Made by a program: the position numbers and the translations under genes
The notes under the pieces: model-generated
The model's database searches: none
The model's input: only the letters and a program-made list of their open reading frames with translations
Told to the model about the DNA's origin: nothing
Part shown: positions 14,694 through 23,810 of the stretch, in pieces
Numbering within the stretch: position 1 is the first letter of the stretch
Layout of the letters: the number at the start of each line of letters is the position of its first letter
From: an uncultured Acidobacteriia bacterium
GTDB taxonomy: Bacteria; Acidobacteriota; Terriglobia; Bryobacterales; Bryobacteraceae
Direction of reading: 5' to 3'
Assembly (NCBI GenBank): GCA_903900705.1
Contig: CAIUOG010000158.1
Span: 1-47,225, forward strand
DNA: 47,225 nucleotides

Positions 14694-17264
14694 ATGGTTT
14701 TCCGATTCCTGATGATGTTCTCCGTTTTCGCGGCGACCGTGTCCGCGGCGGAGCGGACCATCTCTTTTGCGAAGGATATTCAGCCGGTTTTTGCGAAGAG
14801 CTGCTGGAATTGCCACAGCGGAGCGGTGCAGCTTTCGAAGCTGAACCTCGCTTCGCGCGAAGCGGCGCTGCGGGGCGGTGCGCATGGCGTGGTGCTGGTC
14901 CCCGGCGAGCCGAACAAGAGCCGCTTGTACCGGATGGTCGCGGGCCTCGATCAGCCATCGATGCCGATCGGCGGGAAGCTTTCGGCGGAAGAGATCGAAA
15001 ACTTCCGGCTCTGGATTCTGGAGGGGGCGGTCTGGGACGGCGCGGCTCCGGTGATCATTTCGAAGGCCGATCCGCTGGCCGATGCTCCGATCCGTCCCGA
15101 AGAACGAAACTACTGGGCCTTTCAGCTTCCGGTGAAGCCCGCGGTTCCGGCAGGCGCGCGGAATCCAATTGATGCCTTCCTCAGCGCCGCGCTGGCCCGG
15201 CAGGGTTTGAAGCGCGCTCCGGAGGCGGACCGCGTGACGCTGCTGCGACGGGCATATCTGGACCTTCTCGGGCTGCCTCCCACACCTGCGGAAGCGGCGG
15301 AGTTTCTGGGGGACCGGTCACCCGATGCCTGGGAGAAGCTGATCGACCGGCTGCTCGCCTCCCCGCACTATGGCGAACGCTGGGGGCGGCACTGGCTGGA
15401 TGTGGCGCGCTATGCGGATTCGAATGGCTACGAGCATGATTTCGACCGGCCCAACGCCTGGCGGTACCGCGATTACGTGATCCGCGCGTTCAACCAGGAC
15501 AAGCCTTACGACACGTTTCTGCGGGAGCAGATTGCCGGGGATGAACTGCCGCGCGTGACCGCGGACAGTCAGATTGCGACAGGTTTCCTGCGCAGCTACG
15601 CAAAGGTGGGGTTCCGCGAACAGGACAATCCGGAGTTCCGGTATGAGTATCTGGACGACATGATCGCCACCATCGGACGCGGCGTGCTGGGGCTGACGGT
15701 GCAGTGCGCGCGGTGCCACGATCATAAGTTCGATCCCATCCGGCAGGCGGATTATTACCGGCTGCAGTCGTCACTGTGGGGTTATGTGGAAGTGGATCAG
15801 CCGCTGACTTCGAAAGAGGTCGCGGCGGCGTACCGGGCGGAGAATGCGGAGATCGACGACAGGATTGCGGAACTGAAGCTGGAGATCCGGAAGATCGATC
15901 AGCCGTATAAAGACCGTTTGCTGCCGGCAAAGTATCAGAAGTTTCCGCAAAACGTGCGGGATGCCATTGCGACGCCGGAAGCGAAGCGCACGCCGGGACA
16001 GGTGCTGCTGGCCAACCAGGTCATCCGGACGGTGTCGGTTTCGGATGGCGAAATCGCGCGGATTATCTCGCCACCGGATCAGGCGGAAAAGCAGCGATTG
16101 CAGGGCGGGATCGGCAGGCTGGAGAAGCAGCGGCCCGCGCCCATTCCGATGGCGATGGCGGTGACGGACGGTGACTACCGGTTCACGCCCGATGGTCCCG
16201 GCGATGAGCCCGCGCCGGGCAAGGGCCGCAAGAAGGACTCGGGCGAAGGGCGCTACCTGCATACCGGCGACGGGCGTTATCAGCCGCCGCCCTCGTACTT
16301 CCTGATTCGCGGCGATGTGAACAGCCACGGGCCGGAGACGAAACCGGGGTTTGTGAAGGTGGTGACCTACGGGAATCCGCCGGTGGAACTGACGCCGCCC
16401 ACGCCGCACACTTCCGGCAGGCGGCTCGCGCTGGCGGAATGGCTGGTGTCGCGCGAGAATCCGTTGACGGCGCGGGTGGCGGTAAACCGGATCTGGAGCC
16501 ATCATTTCGGCACGGGGATTGTGGCGTCACTGGATAACTTCGGGAAGATGGGCGACGCGCCGGTGAACCCGGAACTGCTCGACTGGCTTGCCGTGGAGTT
16601 TCAGGAAAAGGGCTGGAGCATGAAGCAACTGCACCGGATCATCATGACCTCCGAAAGTTACCGGATGGCGTCGCAGTTTAGCGATGAATCAGCTGCGGCG
16701 AAAGATCCCCTCGATAAGCTGCTGTGGCACTATCCATTGCAGCGGCTGGACGCGGAGGGTATCCGCGATTCGATCCTGGTAGCGAGCGGCGGGCTGAACC
16801 GGCAGACGGGCGGGCCGCCGATTTTCCCGGTTCTGCCGCAGGAGATCCTGCGGTCGATGACGAACGGCATCTGGAAGCAGAAGGGCGACGGGCCGGAGGT
16901 CTGGCGGCGCAGCGTTTATATTTATCGCAAGCGCGGGCTGCCGATGCCCATGCTGGATGTATTCGATCTGCCAAACCAGAATATTTCCTGTGGTGCGCGG
17001 AACGTGACCACGGTCCCGACTCAGGCGCTGACGCTGATGAACAACGATTTCGTGCTGAAGCAGGCGGAACTGTTTGCGCGGCGGGTGGAAGAAAGCGCGC
17101 CCGGCGATCGGGCGAAGCAGATTGAAGCTGCTTATCAGATCGCGCTTTCCCGCGCTCCGCGGGCCGATGAAAAGCGGCTTGCCGACGAGTTTCTGCGGGA
17201 TCACAGTCTGGTGGATTTCACTGACGTCATCCTGAATCTGAACGAGTTCCTGTACGTGAGGTAA
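14694..17264 (+). CDS. Planctomycete-type cytochrome C / DUF1549 / DUF1553 (PSD1) protein
   Basis: A large secreted protein (856 residues) with a signal peptide ending near AAERT. Domains in order: PSCyt1 haem domain with SCWNCH near residue 37; PSCyt2/DUF1549 from about 155 to 370, with RRAYLDLLGLPPTP, HYGERWGRHWLDVARYADSNG and the second haem-like motif CARCHDHKFDPI near 340; a variable, charged middle part; and PSD1/DUF1553 from about 570, with LAEWLVSRENPLTARVAVNR and NPELLDWLAVEF. This family always pairs with DUF1501 proteins, as here (next gene, 18 bases on). The role is not established; links to polysaccharide breakdown and redox chemistry have been suggested. The frame extends to TTG 14667, but ATG 14694 or GTG 14685 gives a clean signal peptide. 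Confidence 0.92.
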   Translation: MVFRFLMMFSVFAATVSAAERTISFAKDIQPVFAKSCWNCHSGAVQLSKLNLASREAALRGGAHGVVLVPGEPNKSRLYRMVAGLDQPSMPIGGKLSAEEIENFRLWILEGAVWDGAAPVIISKADPLADAPIRPEERNYWAFQLPVKPAVPAGARNPIDAFLSAALARQGLKRAPEADRVTLLRRAYLDLLGLPPTPAEAAEFLGDRSPDAWEKLIDRLLASPHYGERWGRHWLDVARYADSNGYEHDFDRPNAWRYRDYVIRAFNQDKPYDTFLREQIAGDELPRVTADSQIATGFLRSYAKVGFREQDNPEFRYEYLDDMIATIGRGVLGLTVQCARCHDHKFDPIRQADYYRLQSSLWGYVEVDQPLTSKEVAAAYRAENAEIDDRIAELKLEIRKIDQPYKDRLLPAKYQKFPQNVRDAIATPEAKRTPGQVLLANQVIRTVSVSDGEIARIISPPDQAEKQRLQGGIGRLEKQRPAPIPMAMAVTDGDYRFTPDGPGDEPAPGKGRKKDSGEGRYLHTGDGRYQPPPSYFLIRGDVNSHGPETKPGFVKVVTYGNPPVELTPPTPHTSGRRLALAEWLVSRENPLTARVAVNRIWSHHFGTGIVASLDNFGKMGDAPVNPELLDWLAVEFQEKGWSMKQLHRIIMTSESYRMASQFSDESAAAKDPLDKLLWHYPLQRLDAEGIRDSILVASGGLNRQTGGPPIFPVLPQEILRSMTNGIWKQKGDGPEVWRRSVYIYRKRGLPMPMLDVFDLPNQNISCGARNVTTVPTQALTLMNNDFVLKQAELFARRVEESAPGDRAKQIEAAYQIALSRAPRADEKRLADEFLRDHSLVDFTDVILNLNEFLYVR

Positions 17265-17282
17265 TCCACATTGAAACCCAAT

Positions 17283-18728
17283 ATGAAACGATTCCGATCA
17301 CGCAGGGATTTTCTGTTTGAAAGCTGTGGCGGCATCAGCGGGCTGGGGCTGGCTTATCTGCTGCAGCGGGACGGTTTGCTGGGTGCGGAAAACTCGTGCG
17401 TGGCGGGCGCGCCGGTCGAAAGCCCGCTGGCTGCACGGAAGCCGCATTTTGAGCCGCGGGCGAAGGCCGTGATCTCGCTGTTTATGAGCGGCGGCGTGAG
17501 CCATATGGATACCTTCGATCCGAAGCCCGCGCTGGCGAAATACGCCGGGCAGCCGCTGGAGGGCAAGGGCGACATTGTGGTGCGGCAGGGGCATCCGGGG
17601 CCGCTGATGCCGAGCCCGTTTACCTTTAAGAAACACGGGCAAAGCGGGATGGACGTGTCTGAGATCTTCCCGCGCCTTGCTACCAAAGTGGATGAACTGG
17701 CGCTGCTGCGTTCCGTGCATGGCCAGTCGAACGATCACGTGCAGGCGCATTATGAACTGGGCACCGGGATGATCCGGATGGGGTATCCGAGCGTGGGTTC
17801 GTGGGTGTCCTACGGGCTGGGTACGGAAAATCAGAATCTGCCTGGGTTTGTGGTGATTTACGACGCGCACGGCGGACCCTTCGGCGGTCCGGCGAACTGG
17901 AGTTCCGGCTTCATGCCCGCGGCGTACCAGGGGACGGTCTTCAAGGCCTCAAACGTGCCGATTATCGATCTGAAGCCGCCGGACAGCGTGACGCCGGAGC
18001 AGCAGAAGGCCCGGCTGGGGTTGCTGGGAAAGCTGAATGAAATGGACGCGCGGAAGTACCCGGGCAATTCCGAACTCACCGCGCGCATTGCTTCCTATGA
18101 ACTGGCTTACCGGATGCAGGGGTGCGCGCCCGAAGCGGTGGATGTGAATGGCGAAACGGAAGCGGTGAAGAAGCTGTACGGACTGGACGAGCCGCGCACG
18201 GCGCTGTTCGGGAAGCAGTGCCTGATGGCCCGCCGGCTGGTGGAGCGCGGCGTGCGGTTCGTGCAGTTGTATCACGGCGGGCTGGGAATTCAGAACGTGG
18301 ACACCTGGGACGCGCATGAGAACGTGGAGGACAATCACCGCCGGCATGCGTTCGAGGTGGACCAGCCGATTACGGGGCTGCTGACGGACTTGCGCGCATT
18401 GGGCCTGCTCGATTCCACACTGGTGGTCTGGCACGGGGAGTTCGGGCGGATGCCGATTTCACAGCGGGGCATGGGGCGGGATCACAATCCCGGCGCCATG
18501 AGCATGTGGATGGCGGGCGCGAAGATTCGCGGCGGGCAGACCATCGGGTCGAGCGATGAGTTCGGGTATAAGGCGGAAGAGCAGCCGATTGCCGTGCATG
18601 ATTTGCATGCCACCATGCTGCATCTGCTGGGGATGGACCACACGAAACTGACCTACCGGTTTAACGGGCGGGATATGCGGCTGACGGATGTGTACGGGAA
18701 TCTGATTCCGCAGATCGTAAAAACTTAG
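17283..18728 (+). CDS. DUF1501 family protein with Tat signal
   Basis: A 481-residue protein with the alkaline phosphatase/sulfatase-like fold predicted for DUF1501. The N-terminus has RSRRDFLFESCGG, a twin-arginine export signal. Family segments are KAVISLFMSGGVSHMDTFDPK, LGLLDSTLVVWHGEFGRMP and the metal-type GMGRDHNPGAMSMWMAGAKIRGG near the end. A TTG at 17271 is also in frame; ATG 17283 puts the RR pair in the normal place. It follows its usual partner PSCyt/PSD1 by 18 bases and is almost surely co-transcribed and co-exported. Biochemical activity unknown. Confidence 0.92.
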   Translation: MKRFRSRRDFLFESCGGISGLGLAYLLQRDGLLGAENSCVAGAPVESPLAARKPHFEPRAKAVISLFMSGGVSHMDTFDPKPALAKYAGQPLEGKGDIVVRQGHPGPLMPSPFTFKKHGQSGMDVSEIFPRLATKVDELALLRSVHGQSNDHVQAHYELGTGMIRMGYPSVGSWVSYGLGTENQNLPGFVVIYDAHGGPFGGPANWSSGFMPAAYQGTVFKASNVPIIDLKPPDSVTPEQQKARLGLLGKLNEMDARKYPGNSELTARIASYELAYRMQGCAPEAVDVNGETEAVKKLYGLDEPRTALFGKQCLMARRLVERGVRFVQLYHGGLGIQNVDTWDAHENVEDNHRRHAFEVDQPITGLLTDLRALGLLDSTLVVWHGEFGRMPISQRGMGRDHNPGAMSMWMAGAKIRGGQTIGSSDEFGYKAEEQPIAVHDLHATMLHLLGMDHTKLTYRFNGRDMRLTDVYGNLIPQIVKT

Positions 18729-18746
18729 CGATTGTCTTAAGTTTTT
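18719..18746. repeat. AT-rich inverted repeat at DUF1501 stop
   Basis: AAAAACTTA (18719-18727) pairs with TAAGTTTTT (18738-18746) across a ten-base loop. The first arm overlaps the DUF1501 stop. The second arm ends in five Ts, so it may act as a weak terminator ahead of the efflux operon, or as a binding site. Confidence 0.35.
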
Positions 18747-18786
18747 GGTACACCGCCTTTGGTTCAAAACGTGCTGGTTGTCTGGT

Positions 18787-20121
18787 ATGACAACGGCAAG
18801 GAAATGGATTCTGGCCGGCGTCCTTTCAGCGCTGGCGGGAACAGGTGTTTACTTCTGGTTCAGCAGTCCGGCGAAACCTGCTTACATTACAGCCCGGCTG
18901 GACCGCGGCGACATCGATTCCACGGTTACAACCAGCGGCACTCTCAATGCCGTCATCACCGTTCAGGTGGGCAGCCAGGTATCGGGCAATATACAGGCGC
19001 TTTATGCGGACTTCAATACCAAGGTGAAAAAGGGACAATTGGTGGCGCAGATTGACCCCGCGCCCTTTCAGGCCTCGGTGGATCAGGCGTCCGCCAGCGT
19101 GAGCGCCGCGCGGTCGGCTGTGGTGACGGCGCAGGCAACGGTTGCGAAAGCGCGGGCGGATTTCGCCGAGGCGGAGGCCAATGTCGCCAGCCAGAAAGCG
19201 AACGTGGTGAAGGCGCAGAGCGCGGTGGATCTGGCGAAGGTGGCGAATGCCCGGCGTCAGGTGATGGTCAGCAACGGCTCCACATCGCAGGAAGACGCGG
19301 ATAACGCGAAGGCCGCGTGGGATCAGGCCCGCGCCGGCATGGATGCCTCTCTGCAGGCTGTGACGGCCGCTGAGGCGGCGCGGGAATCCGCCCGTCAGCA
19401 GATTGAAGTGGCGCAGCATCAGTTGGAGCAGTCCCGGGCGATGGTGAAGCAGGCCGAGGCGACGCTGTCGCAGGCGCAGCTCAACCTGAGCCACACGCGG
19501 ATCATTGCGCCGGTGGATGGCACGGTGGAGTCCCGCAACATGGACGTGGGGCAGACGGTTGCGGCGTCGTTTCAGGCCCCGACGATCTTCGTGATCGCGC
19601 AGGATCTGACGAAGATGCAGGTGGATACGAATGTGGATGAGTCCGACGTGGGGCGGGTGAAGCTGGATCAGCCTGCGACGTTCACGGTGGATGCCTGGCC
19701 GGGGCGCGTCTTCCGCGGCAAGGTGGCGCAGATCCGGGAATCCCCCATCAACGTGCAGAATGTGATCACGTATGACGTGGTGGTGCAGGCCGGGAATGAG
19801 GATCTGAAGCTGTTTCCCGGGATGACGGCCAACGTGACGATTTCGGTGGGACGGGCGACGAACGTGCTGCGGATCCCCAAGCCGGCGCTCCGCTTTCGCG
19901 CCGCGGGCGGTGGCCGCGCAAGCGCCACGCGGCAGGCGCAGAACATCACTGTTCTCGATCCCGGCGGCGAACTGAAGCAGATTCCCGTGAAGACCGGGCT
20001 TTCTGACAACAACTACGTCGAGCTTGTTTCCGGCGATCTGCGGGAAGGTCAACTGGTGGTGGTGGGCAGTGGCGCCCCCGCGCCCGCCACGGGCAAAGCA
20101 CCGGGCAGGACGGGCTTCTGA
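18787..20121 (+). CDS. MacA/HlyD-type periplasmic efflux adaptor
   Basis: A 444-residue membrane-fusion protein that links an inner-membrane ABC pump to an outer-membrane channel. A single N-terminal membrane helix (residues 7-25) is followed by a first half-lipoyl domain (GTLNAVITVQVGSQVSG), a long Ala/Gln-rich helical hairpin (about 90-240), the second half-lipoyl part (LSHTRIIAPVDGTV), a beta-barrel (VDESDVGRVKLDQPATF) and a membrane-proximal domain. The hairpin is longer than in short MacA homologues. An in-frame extension to 18745 has no ribosome site; ATG 18787 begins directly before the helix. It starts the three-gene operon with permease and ATPase; no TolC-like channel gene is present. 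Confidence 0.92.
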   Translation: MTTARKWILAGVLSALAGTGVYFWFSSPAKPAYITARLDRGDIDSTVTTSGTLNAVITVQVGSQVSGNIQALYADFNTKVKKGQLVAQIDPAPFQASVDQASASVSAARSAVVTAQATVAKARADFAEAEANVASQKANVVKAQSAVDLAKVANARRQVMVSNGSTSQEDADNAKAAWDQARAGMDASLQAVTAAEAARESARQQIEVAQHQLEQSRAMVKQAEATLSQAQLNLSHTRIIAPVDGTVESRNMDVGQTVAASFQAPTIFVIAQDLTKMQVDTNVDESDVGRVKLDQPATFTVDAWPGRVFRGKVAQIRESPINVQNVITYDVVVQAGNEDLKLFPGMTANVTISVGRATNVLRIPKPALRFRAAGGGRASATRQAQNITVLDPGGELKQIPVKTGLSDNNYVELVSGDLREGQLVVVGSGAPAPATGKAPGRTGF

Positions 20122-20135
20122 AAGGCGGCCAGACA

Positions 20136-21374
20136 ATGAGGCTCCGGAAAACCGCAGCGAGCGTAAGGATCGCTTTTCGGGCACTCCGGATCAACCGGAT
20201 GCGGTCTGCCCTGACGATGCTCGGGATCATTATCGGTGTGGCCGCCGTGATTGCGATGGTGGCCGTGGGTGCGGGCGCCGAGTCGCGGATTCGGGAGCAG
20301 ATAGCTTCCATTGGCAGCAATCTGATCATGGTGCTTTCCGGCAGCATCACCAGTTCGGGCATCCGGATGGGAACGGGGAACGCGCAGACACTGACGGAGG
20401 AAGACGCGCGAGCGATCCTCGCCGAGTGCGAGGCGGCCTCGCTGACGGCTCCGGCGGTGCGCGGCGGCGTCCAGGTGGTGTACGGGAACAACAACTGGGC
20501 GACCCAGATTCTGGGGACTACGCCGGAATACCTGCCCATCCGCGATCTCAGCATGCAGGATGGCCAGGCGTTCACCCTCGCGGACGTGGAAGGCGCCACG
20601 AAGGTCGCGCTACTGGGGAAGACGGTGGTGGACAACCTGTTCTACGGGGAAGCGCCGGTGGGCAAGATCATCCGGATAAAAAAGGTGCCCTTCACGGTGC
20701 TGGGCGTTCTGGCGCCCAAGGGCCAGTCGCCCACCGGGCAGGATCAGGATGACGTGATTCTGATGCCGATCAGTACGGCGAAGAAGAAGGTCATAGGGAC
20801 CAGCCAGGCGAACGCGGCGGCGGTTGGGCAGATTCTGGTGCAGGCGCGGGACGGGCGCACGGCGGAGGTGCAGACCCAGATGAGCGGACTGCTTCGACAG
20901 CGGCACCACTTGCAGGCGAATGAGGATGACGATTTCACGGTCCGGAATATGGAAGAGGTCTTCAAGGCCCAGGAGACTTCGGCCCGTGTGATGTCCCTGC
21001 TGCTGGCGGCAATTGCGTCGGTGTCGCTGGTGGTGGGCGGAATCGGAATCATGAACATCATGCTGGTGTCGGTGACGGAACGGACGAAGGAGATCGGGCT
21101 GCGGCAGGCGGTGGGCGCGAAGACGAACGATATTCTGAGCCAGTTTCTGGTGGAAGCGGTCACACTCTCCGTGGCCGGCGGCCTGGTGGGGATTGTACTG
21201 GGAATCGGGGCCAGCGCGCTGATTTCGTATTTCGCGAAATGGTCCACAGAGGTGAGTTCGGGGTCAGTTCTGATGGCGTTTCTGTTCTCGGCGCTGGTCG
21301 GAGTTTTCTTCGGCTTCTATCCGGCCCGGAAGGCTGCCTACATGGACCCCATTGAGGCTCTGCACTATGAGTAG
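20136..21374 (+). CDS. MacB-like ABC transporter permease (FtsX family)
   Basis: A 412-residue permease with the MacB plan: a first membrane helix near residues 22-42 (INRMRSALTMLGIIIGVAAV), a large periplasmic domain of about 220 residues, and three helices at the C-terminus, with SLVVGGIGIMNIMLVSVTERTKEIGLRQAVGA bridging helix two to the coupling region and the ending FFGFYPARKAAYMDPIEALHYE. Unlike E. coli MacB, the ATPase is a separate protein, encoded by the next gene, whose ATG overlaps this stop by eight bases. It would use ATP-driven strokes to push substrates or lipoproteins from the periplasm through the adaptor. Substrate unknown. Confidence 0.93.
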   Translation: MRLRKTAASVRIAFRALRINRMRSALTMLGIIIGVAAVIAMVAVGAGAESRIREQIASIGSNLIMVLSGSITSSGIRMGTGNAQTLTEEDARAILAECEAASLTAPAVRGGVQVVYGNNNWATQILGTTPEYLPIRDLSMQDGQAFTLADVEGATKVALLGKTVVDNLFYGEAPVGKIIRIKKVPFTVLGVLAPKGQSPTGQDQDDVILMPISTAKKKVIGTSQANAAAVGQILVQARDGRTAEVQTQMSGLLRQRHHLQANEDDDFTVRNMEEVFKAQETSARVMSLLLAAIASVSLVVGGIGIMNIMLVSVTERTKEIGLRQAVGAKTNDILSQFLVEAVTLSVAGGLVGIVLGIGASALISYFAKWSTEVSSGSVLMAFLFSALVGVFFGFYPARKAAYMDPIEALHYE

Positions 21375-22125
21375 TGCTTCGCCGTGCCCCGACATCATTG
21401 AGGTGGAACACCTTTCGCGGATCTTCCGGATCGGCGACATGCAGGTCGTCGGACTGGCTGACGTTTCGCTGCGGATTGCGCGCGGGGATTTCGTGGCGAT
21501 TATGGGCCCGTCGGGTTCAGGGAAGTCGACCCTGATGAATATTCTGGGGTGTCTGGACCGGCCGAGTTCCGGGGTCTACCGGCTGGACGGGGTGAGCGTG
21601 CAGGGTCTGAGCCGGGATGAGCTGGCGGAGATCCGGAATCAGAAGATCGGATTTGTGTTCCAGCAGTTCAATCTGCTGGCGAGAACCAGTGCGCTCGAAA
21701 ACGTGGGACTGCCTCTGCTGTATGCCGCGAGTCCCGTGGCGGACGTGGATTCCCGGGCGATGGAGGCGCTCAAAGCGGTGGGTCTTGCCGAGCGCGCGGA
21801 TCATCATCCGAATCAGTTGTCCGGCGGACAGCAGCAGCGGGTTGCCATTGCGCGGGCGCTGGTGAATGATCCGCGGATTGTGCTGGCGGATGAGCCCACT
21901 GGCGCGCTCGACTCACGCACCAGCGTGGAAATCATGGCGATTCTGCAGAAGCTCAACCGGGAGAAGGGAATCACCACGGTGATGGTGACGCATGAGCCGG
22001 ACATCGCGGCCTATGCGAACCGGAACGTTTATTTTCTCGATGGAAAGATTACCCGGGACGAGCGGCTTCCATCGCCGCTCGACGCGGCACAGGAACTGGC
22101 GAACTTCACGAAGCCCGCGATCTGA
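21367..22125 (+). CDS. MacB/LolD-type ABC transporter ATPase
   Basis: A 252-residue ATP-binding subunit with all expected motifs: Walker A GPSGSGKST, Q-loop FVFQQFNLLARTSALENV, signature LSGGQQQR, Walker B IVLADEP and an H-loop MVTHEPD. It is 60% or so of the usual family context: short N-terminal lead, no membrane helix. ATG 21367 overlaps the permease stop, so the pair is translationally coupled; the in-frame ATG-less extension to 21352 is rejected. It powers the permease at 20136-21374. The downstream oxidoreductase is convergent, eight bases away. Confidence 0.94.
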   Translation: MSSASPCPDIIEVEHLSRIFRIGDMQVVGLADVSLRIARGDFVAIMGPSGSGKSTLMNILGCLDRPSSGVYRLDGVSVQGLSRDELAEIRNQKIGFVFQQFNLLARTSALENVGLPLLYAASPVADVDSRAMEALKAVGLAERADHHPNQLSGGQQQRVAIARALVNDPRIVLADEPTGALDSRTSVEIMAILQKLNREKGITTVMVTHEPDIAAYANRNVYFLDGKITRDERLPSPLDAAQELANFTKPAI

Positions 22126-22133
22126 TGTCGGCG

Positions 22134-22670
22134 TCAGGCGCCCGCGCGCCCGAGTTCCGCGATTTCGCTCAGCCAGGCTTTGCGTTTTGACGCATCGCCA
22201 TCCACGTCACCGATGGGCGTTTCCTCAATCGGGCCAATACCGGTAAAGCCCAGCAGATTCCGTTCCGGCGGGTGGTAAAACTTCGCCGGCATCCCCATGG
22301 TGACGATCACTCGGGCGCTGCGGCCGGCGAGCAGTTTTTGGCCGTCTCTGGTGCCGAAGCCGGGTCGGAAGACGTGCTCCCAGAACGCATTGAGCAGGGC
22401 AGGCATGGTGCTGAGCCAGAGCGGATAGAGCAGGACCAGGTGGTCGGCCCAAACGATGGCCTCCTGCGCCGCCCGAATGTCCGGTGGCGGCGCGGCCTGC
22501 CATTCCACGCGGGTGCGCAGGACTGCGAAATCGAGCTCGGAAACACGGATGCGGCGGACTTCGTGGCCGGCTTCCTGCGCGCCGTCGATGTAGGCGTCAG
22601 CCAGAGCATAGCCGAAATGCCCGGGGTCGGGATCCGGGTGACCTTCGAGGACGGTGATCTTGCGGGGCAT
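22134..22670 (-). CDS. NAD(P)H-dependent flavodoxin-fold oxidoreductase
   Basis: A 178-residue protein of the NQO/MdaB/KefG-like flavodoxin-fold group, which moves two electrons from NAD(P)H to quinones or similar acceptors with FMN or FAD. Visible segments: the first strand and loop ITVLEGHPDPDPGHFG, the LVLLYPLWLSTMPALLNAFWEHVF segment (residues 82-105) that forms the flavin-side loop and dimer helix, and MGMPAKFYHPP. The frame extends ten codons to 22700, but ATG 22670 starts MPRKITVLEG right before the first strand. It begins four bases after the stop of the TIM-barrel gene and may be coupled to it. Physiological acceptor unknown. Confidence 0.85.
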   Translation of the reverse strand: MPRKITVLEGHPDPDPGHFGYALADAYIDGAQEAGHEVRRIRVSELDFAVLRTRVEWQAAPPPDIRAAQEAIVWADHLVLLYPLWLSTMPALLNAFWEHVFRPGFGTRDGQKLLAGRSARVIVTMGMPAKFYHPPERNLLGFTGIGPIEETPIGDVDGDASKRKAWLSEIAELGRAGA

Positions 22671-22674
22671 TGCG

Positions 22675-23739
22675 TCAGAGCCCCAGATTTTGCCTCGCAT
22701 ACCGGATGCAGGCCAGGTTCAGGTCTTCTTCCAGCTTTTTGCGGGCGGGGGCATCGAGTCCGGCGGTGGTGGGCAGCGGCTTCTTCGGCGGATTTTTCTG
22801 GATGATCTCCATCATATGCGCCACCTGGCGGCCGGGCACATCCGCGAAAGTAGCCCAGTACTTATCGGTGTAGATGGGCACCTTGAGGGGCTCGCGGGTG
22901 ATCATTTCGAGATCCAGCGGCATGTTGGGGTCTTTTTGCCGCAGGATATCGACCATCTTCTTCAGGTCAAGAAAGCCGTCGCCGAACGGGACTTCGGAGA
23001 GCAGAAAACCTTGTTCATAAGGCTGCACCGCCATGTCCTTGATGTGACCGGAGAAGATCCAGGGCTTCAGCGTTTCCAGCGTGAAGAGCGGGTCTTCGAG
23101 GAACGAAACATTGTTGCCGAAATCGAAGTGCACGCCGACGTATTCGCTGCCGAGTCGCTTCATCCATGCGGCCTGTTCCACGGCGCGCCAGCCCTTGTGA
23201 TTTTCGATGGCGAGGCGGACCTTGTGTTTCCGCAGGACCGGTTCGGCGAGCGCGACGGCATGCTGGTTGGCGGCGAAGCTCTTCTCGTATTCGGCCAGCG
23301 TGTTGAAGTCCTCATAGCGCCTGCCGGTGAGCGCGGCGTGCAGGCCCCAGGCGCCGATGTCATGCGCGGCTTTTACGGACGCGTCGAATTTCGGAAGATC
23401 CTCCTCCGTCTTCGGCAGCGGAATGTTGAAGATGACGTGCATGTCCCAGGACTGGAGCTTGTCCCGCAGCGATGCGATCTCCGCCGGGTTGGTGGGCGGG
23501 GCTGCCACTTCCGCGCCCCCGAGGCCGAGCGAGTGGCAATAGTCAATGGCGTCCGCCGGCGCTACGGGGACGCGGGCTGCGCCTCGGCCACCTCCGTTCC
23601 GGTTGGAAAATGACGTAGGGGACCCTCCCATGCCCAGGTGGCCTTTGGGATTCGGGACAGCCTGCGCCGCGGCCCGGTTCGGCAGAGAGGAGAGCAATGC
23701 GGCGGAACCGGCGGCGGTCAGGAGGTCTCGTCTGGTCAT
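22675..23739 (-). CDS. Tat-exported sugar phosphate isomerase/epimerase-like TIM barrel
   Basis: A 354-residue protein of the xylose isomerase-like TIM-barrel group. The N-terminus TRRDLLTAAGSAALLSS is a twin-arginine signal, so the folded protein is exported. Likely metal ligands lie on successive strands: Glu in LAIENHKG, Asp in VHFDFGNN, His in FSGHIKD and Glu in LDLEMI. A Gly/Asn-rich linker (residues 38-53) precedes the barrel. Exported members of this group are abundant in Acidobacteriota and Planctomycetota, but their substrates are mostly unknown. ATG 23739 has a TATAAA box eleven bases upstream. The oxidoreductase gene follows at once. Confidence 0.88.
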   Translation of the reverse strand: MTRRDLLTAAGSAALLSSLPNRAAAQAVPNPKGHLGMGGSPTSFSNRNGGGRGAARVPVAPADAIDYCHSLGLGGAEVAAPPTNPAEIASLRDKLQSWDMHVIFNIPLPKTEEDLPKFDASVKAAHDIGAWGLHAALTGRRYEDFNTLAEYEKSFAANQHAVALAEPVLRKHKVRLAIENHKGWRAVEQAAWMKRLGSEYVGVHFDFGNNVSFLEDPLFTLETLKPWIFSGHIKDMAVQPYEQGFLLSEVPFGDGFLDLKKMVDILRQKDPNMPLDLEMITREPLKVPIYTDKYWATFADVPGRQVAHMMEIIQKNPPKKPLPTTAGLDAPARKKLEEDLNLACIRYARQNLGL

Positions 23740-23750
23740 AGCGAGTTCAT

Positions 23751-23756
23751 TTTATA
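23751..23756 (-). promoter_or_regulatory. -10 box of the TIM-barrel gene
   Basis: TATAAA on the minus strand, eleven bases before ATG 23739. A transcript starting about seven bases downstream would have a leader of only four or five bases. No -35 consensus is seen. Confidence 0.35.
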
Positions 23757-23799
23757 CCCCGGAACCTGTACCCCGGTCTGGAGGGAGCGTATTTTCCCT

Positions 23800-23805
23800 T
23801 ACAAT
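23800..23805 (+). promoter_or_regulatory. -10 box of the copper-monooxygenase-like gene
   Basis: TACAAT ends five bases before GTG 23811, so transcription is expected to begin at or right next to the start codon. There is no ribosome site, which suggests a leaderless mRNA. No -35 consensus is seen. Confidence 0.4.
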
Positions 23806-23810
23806 GAAGC

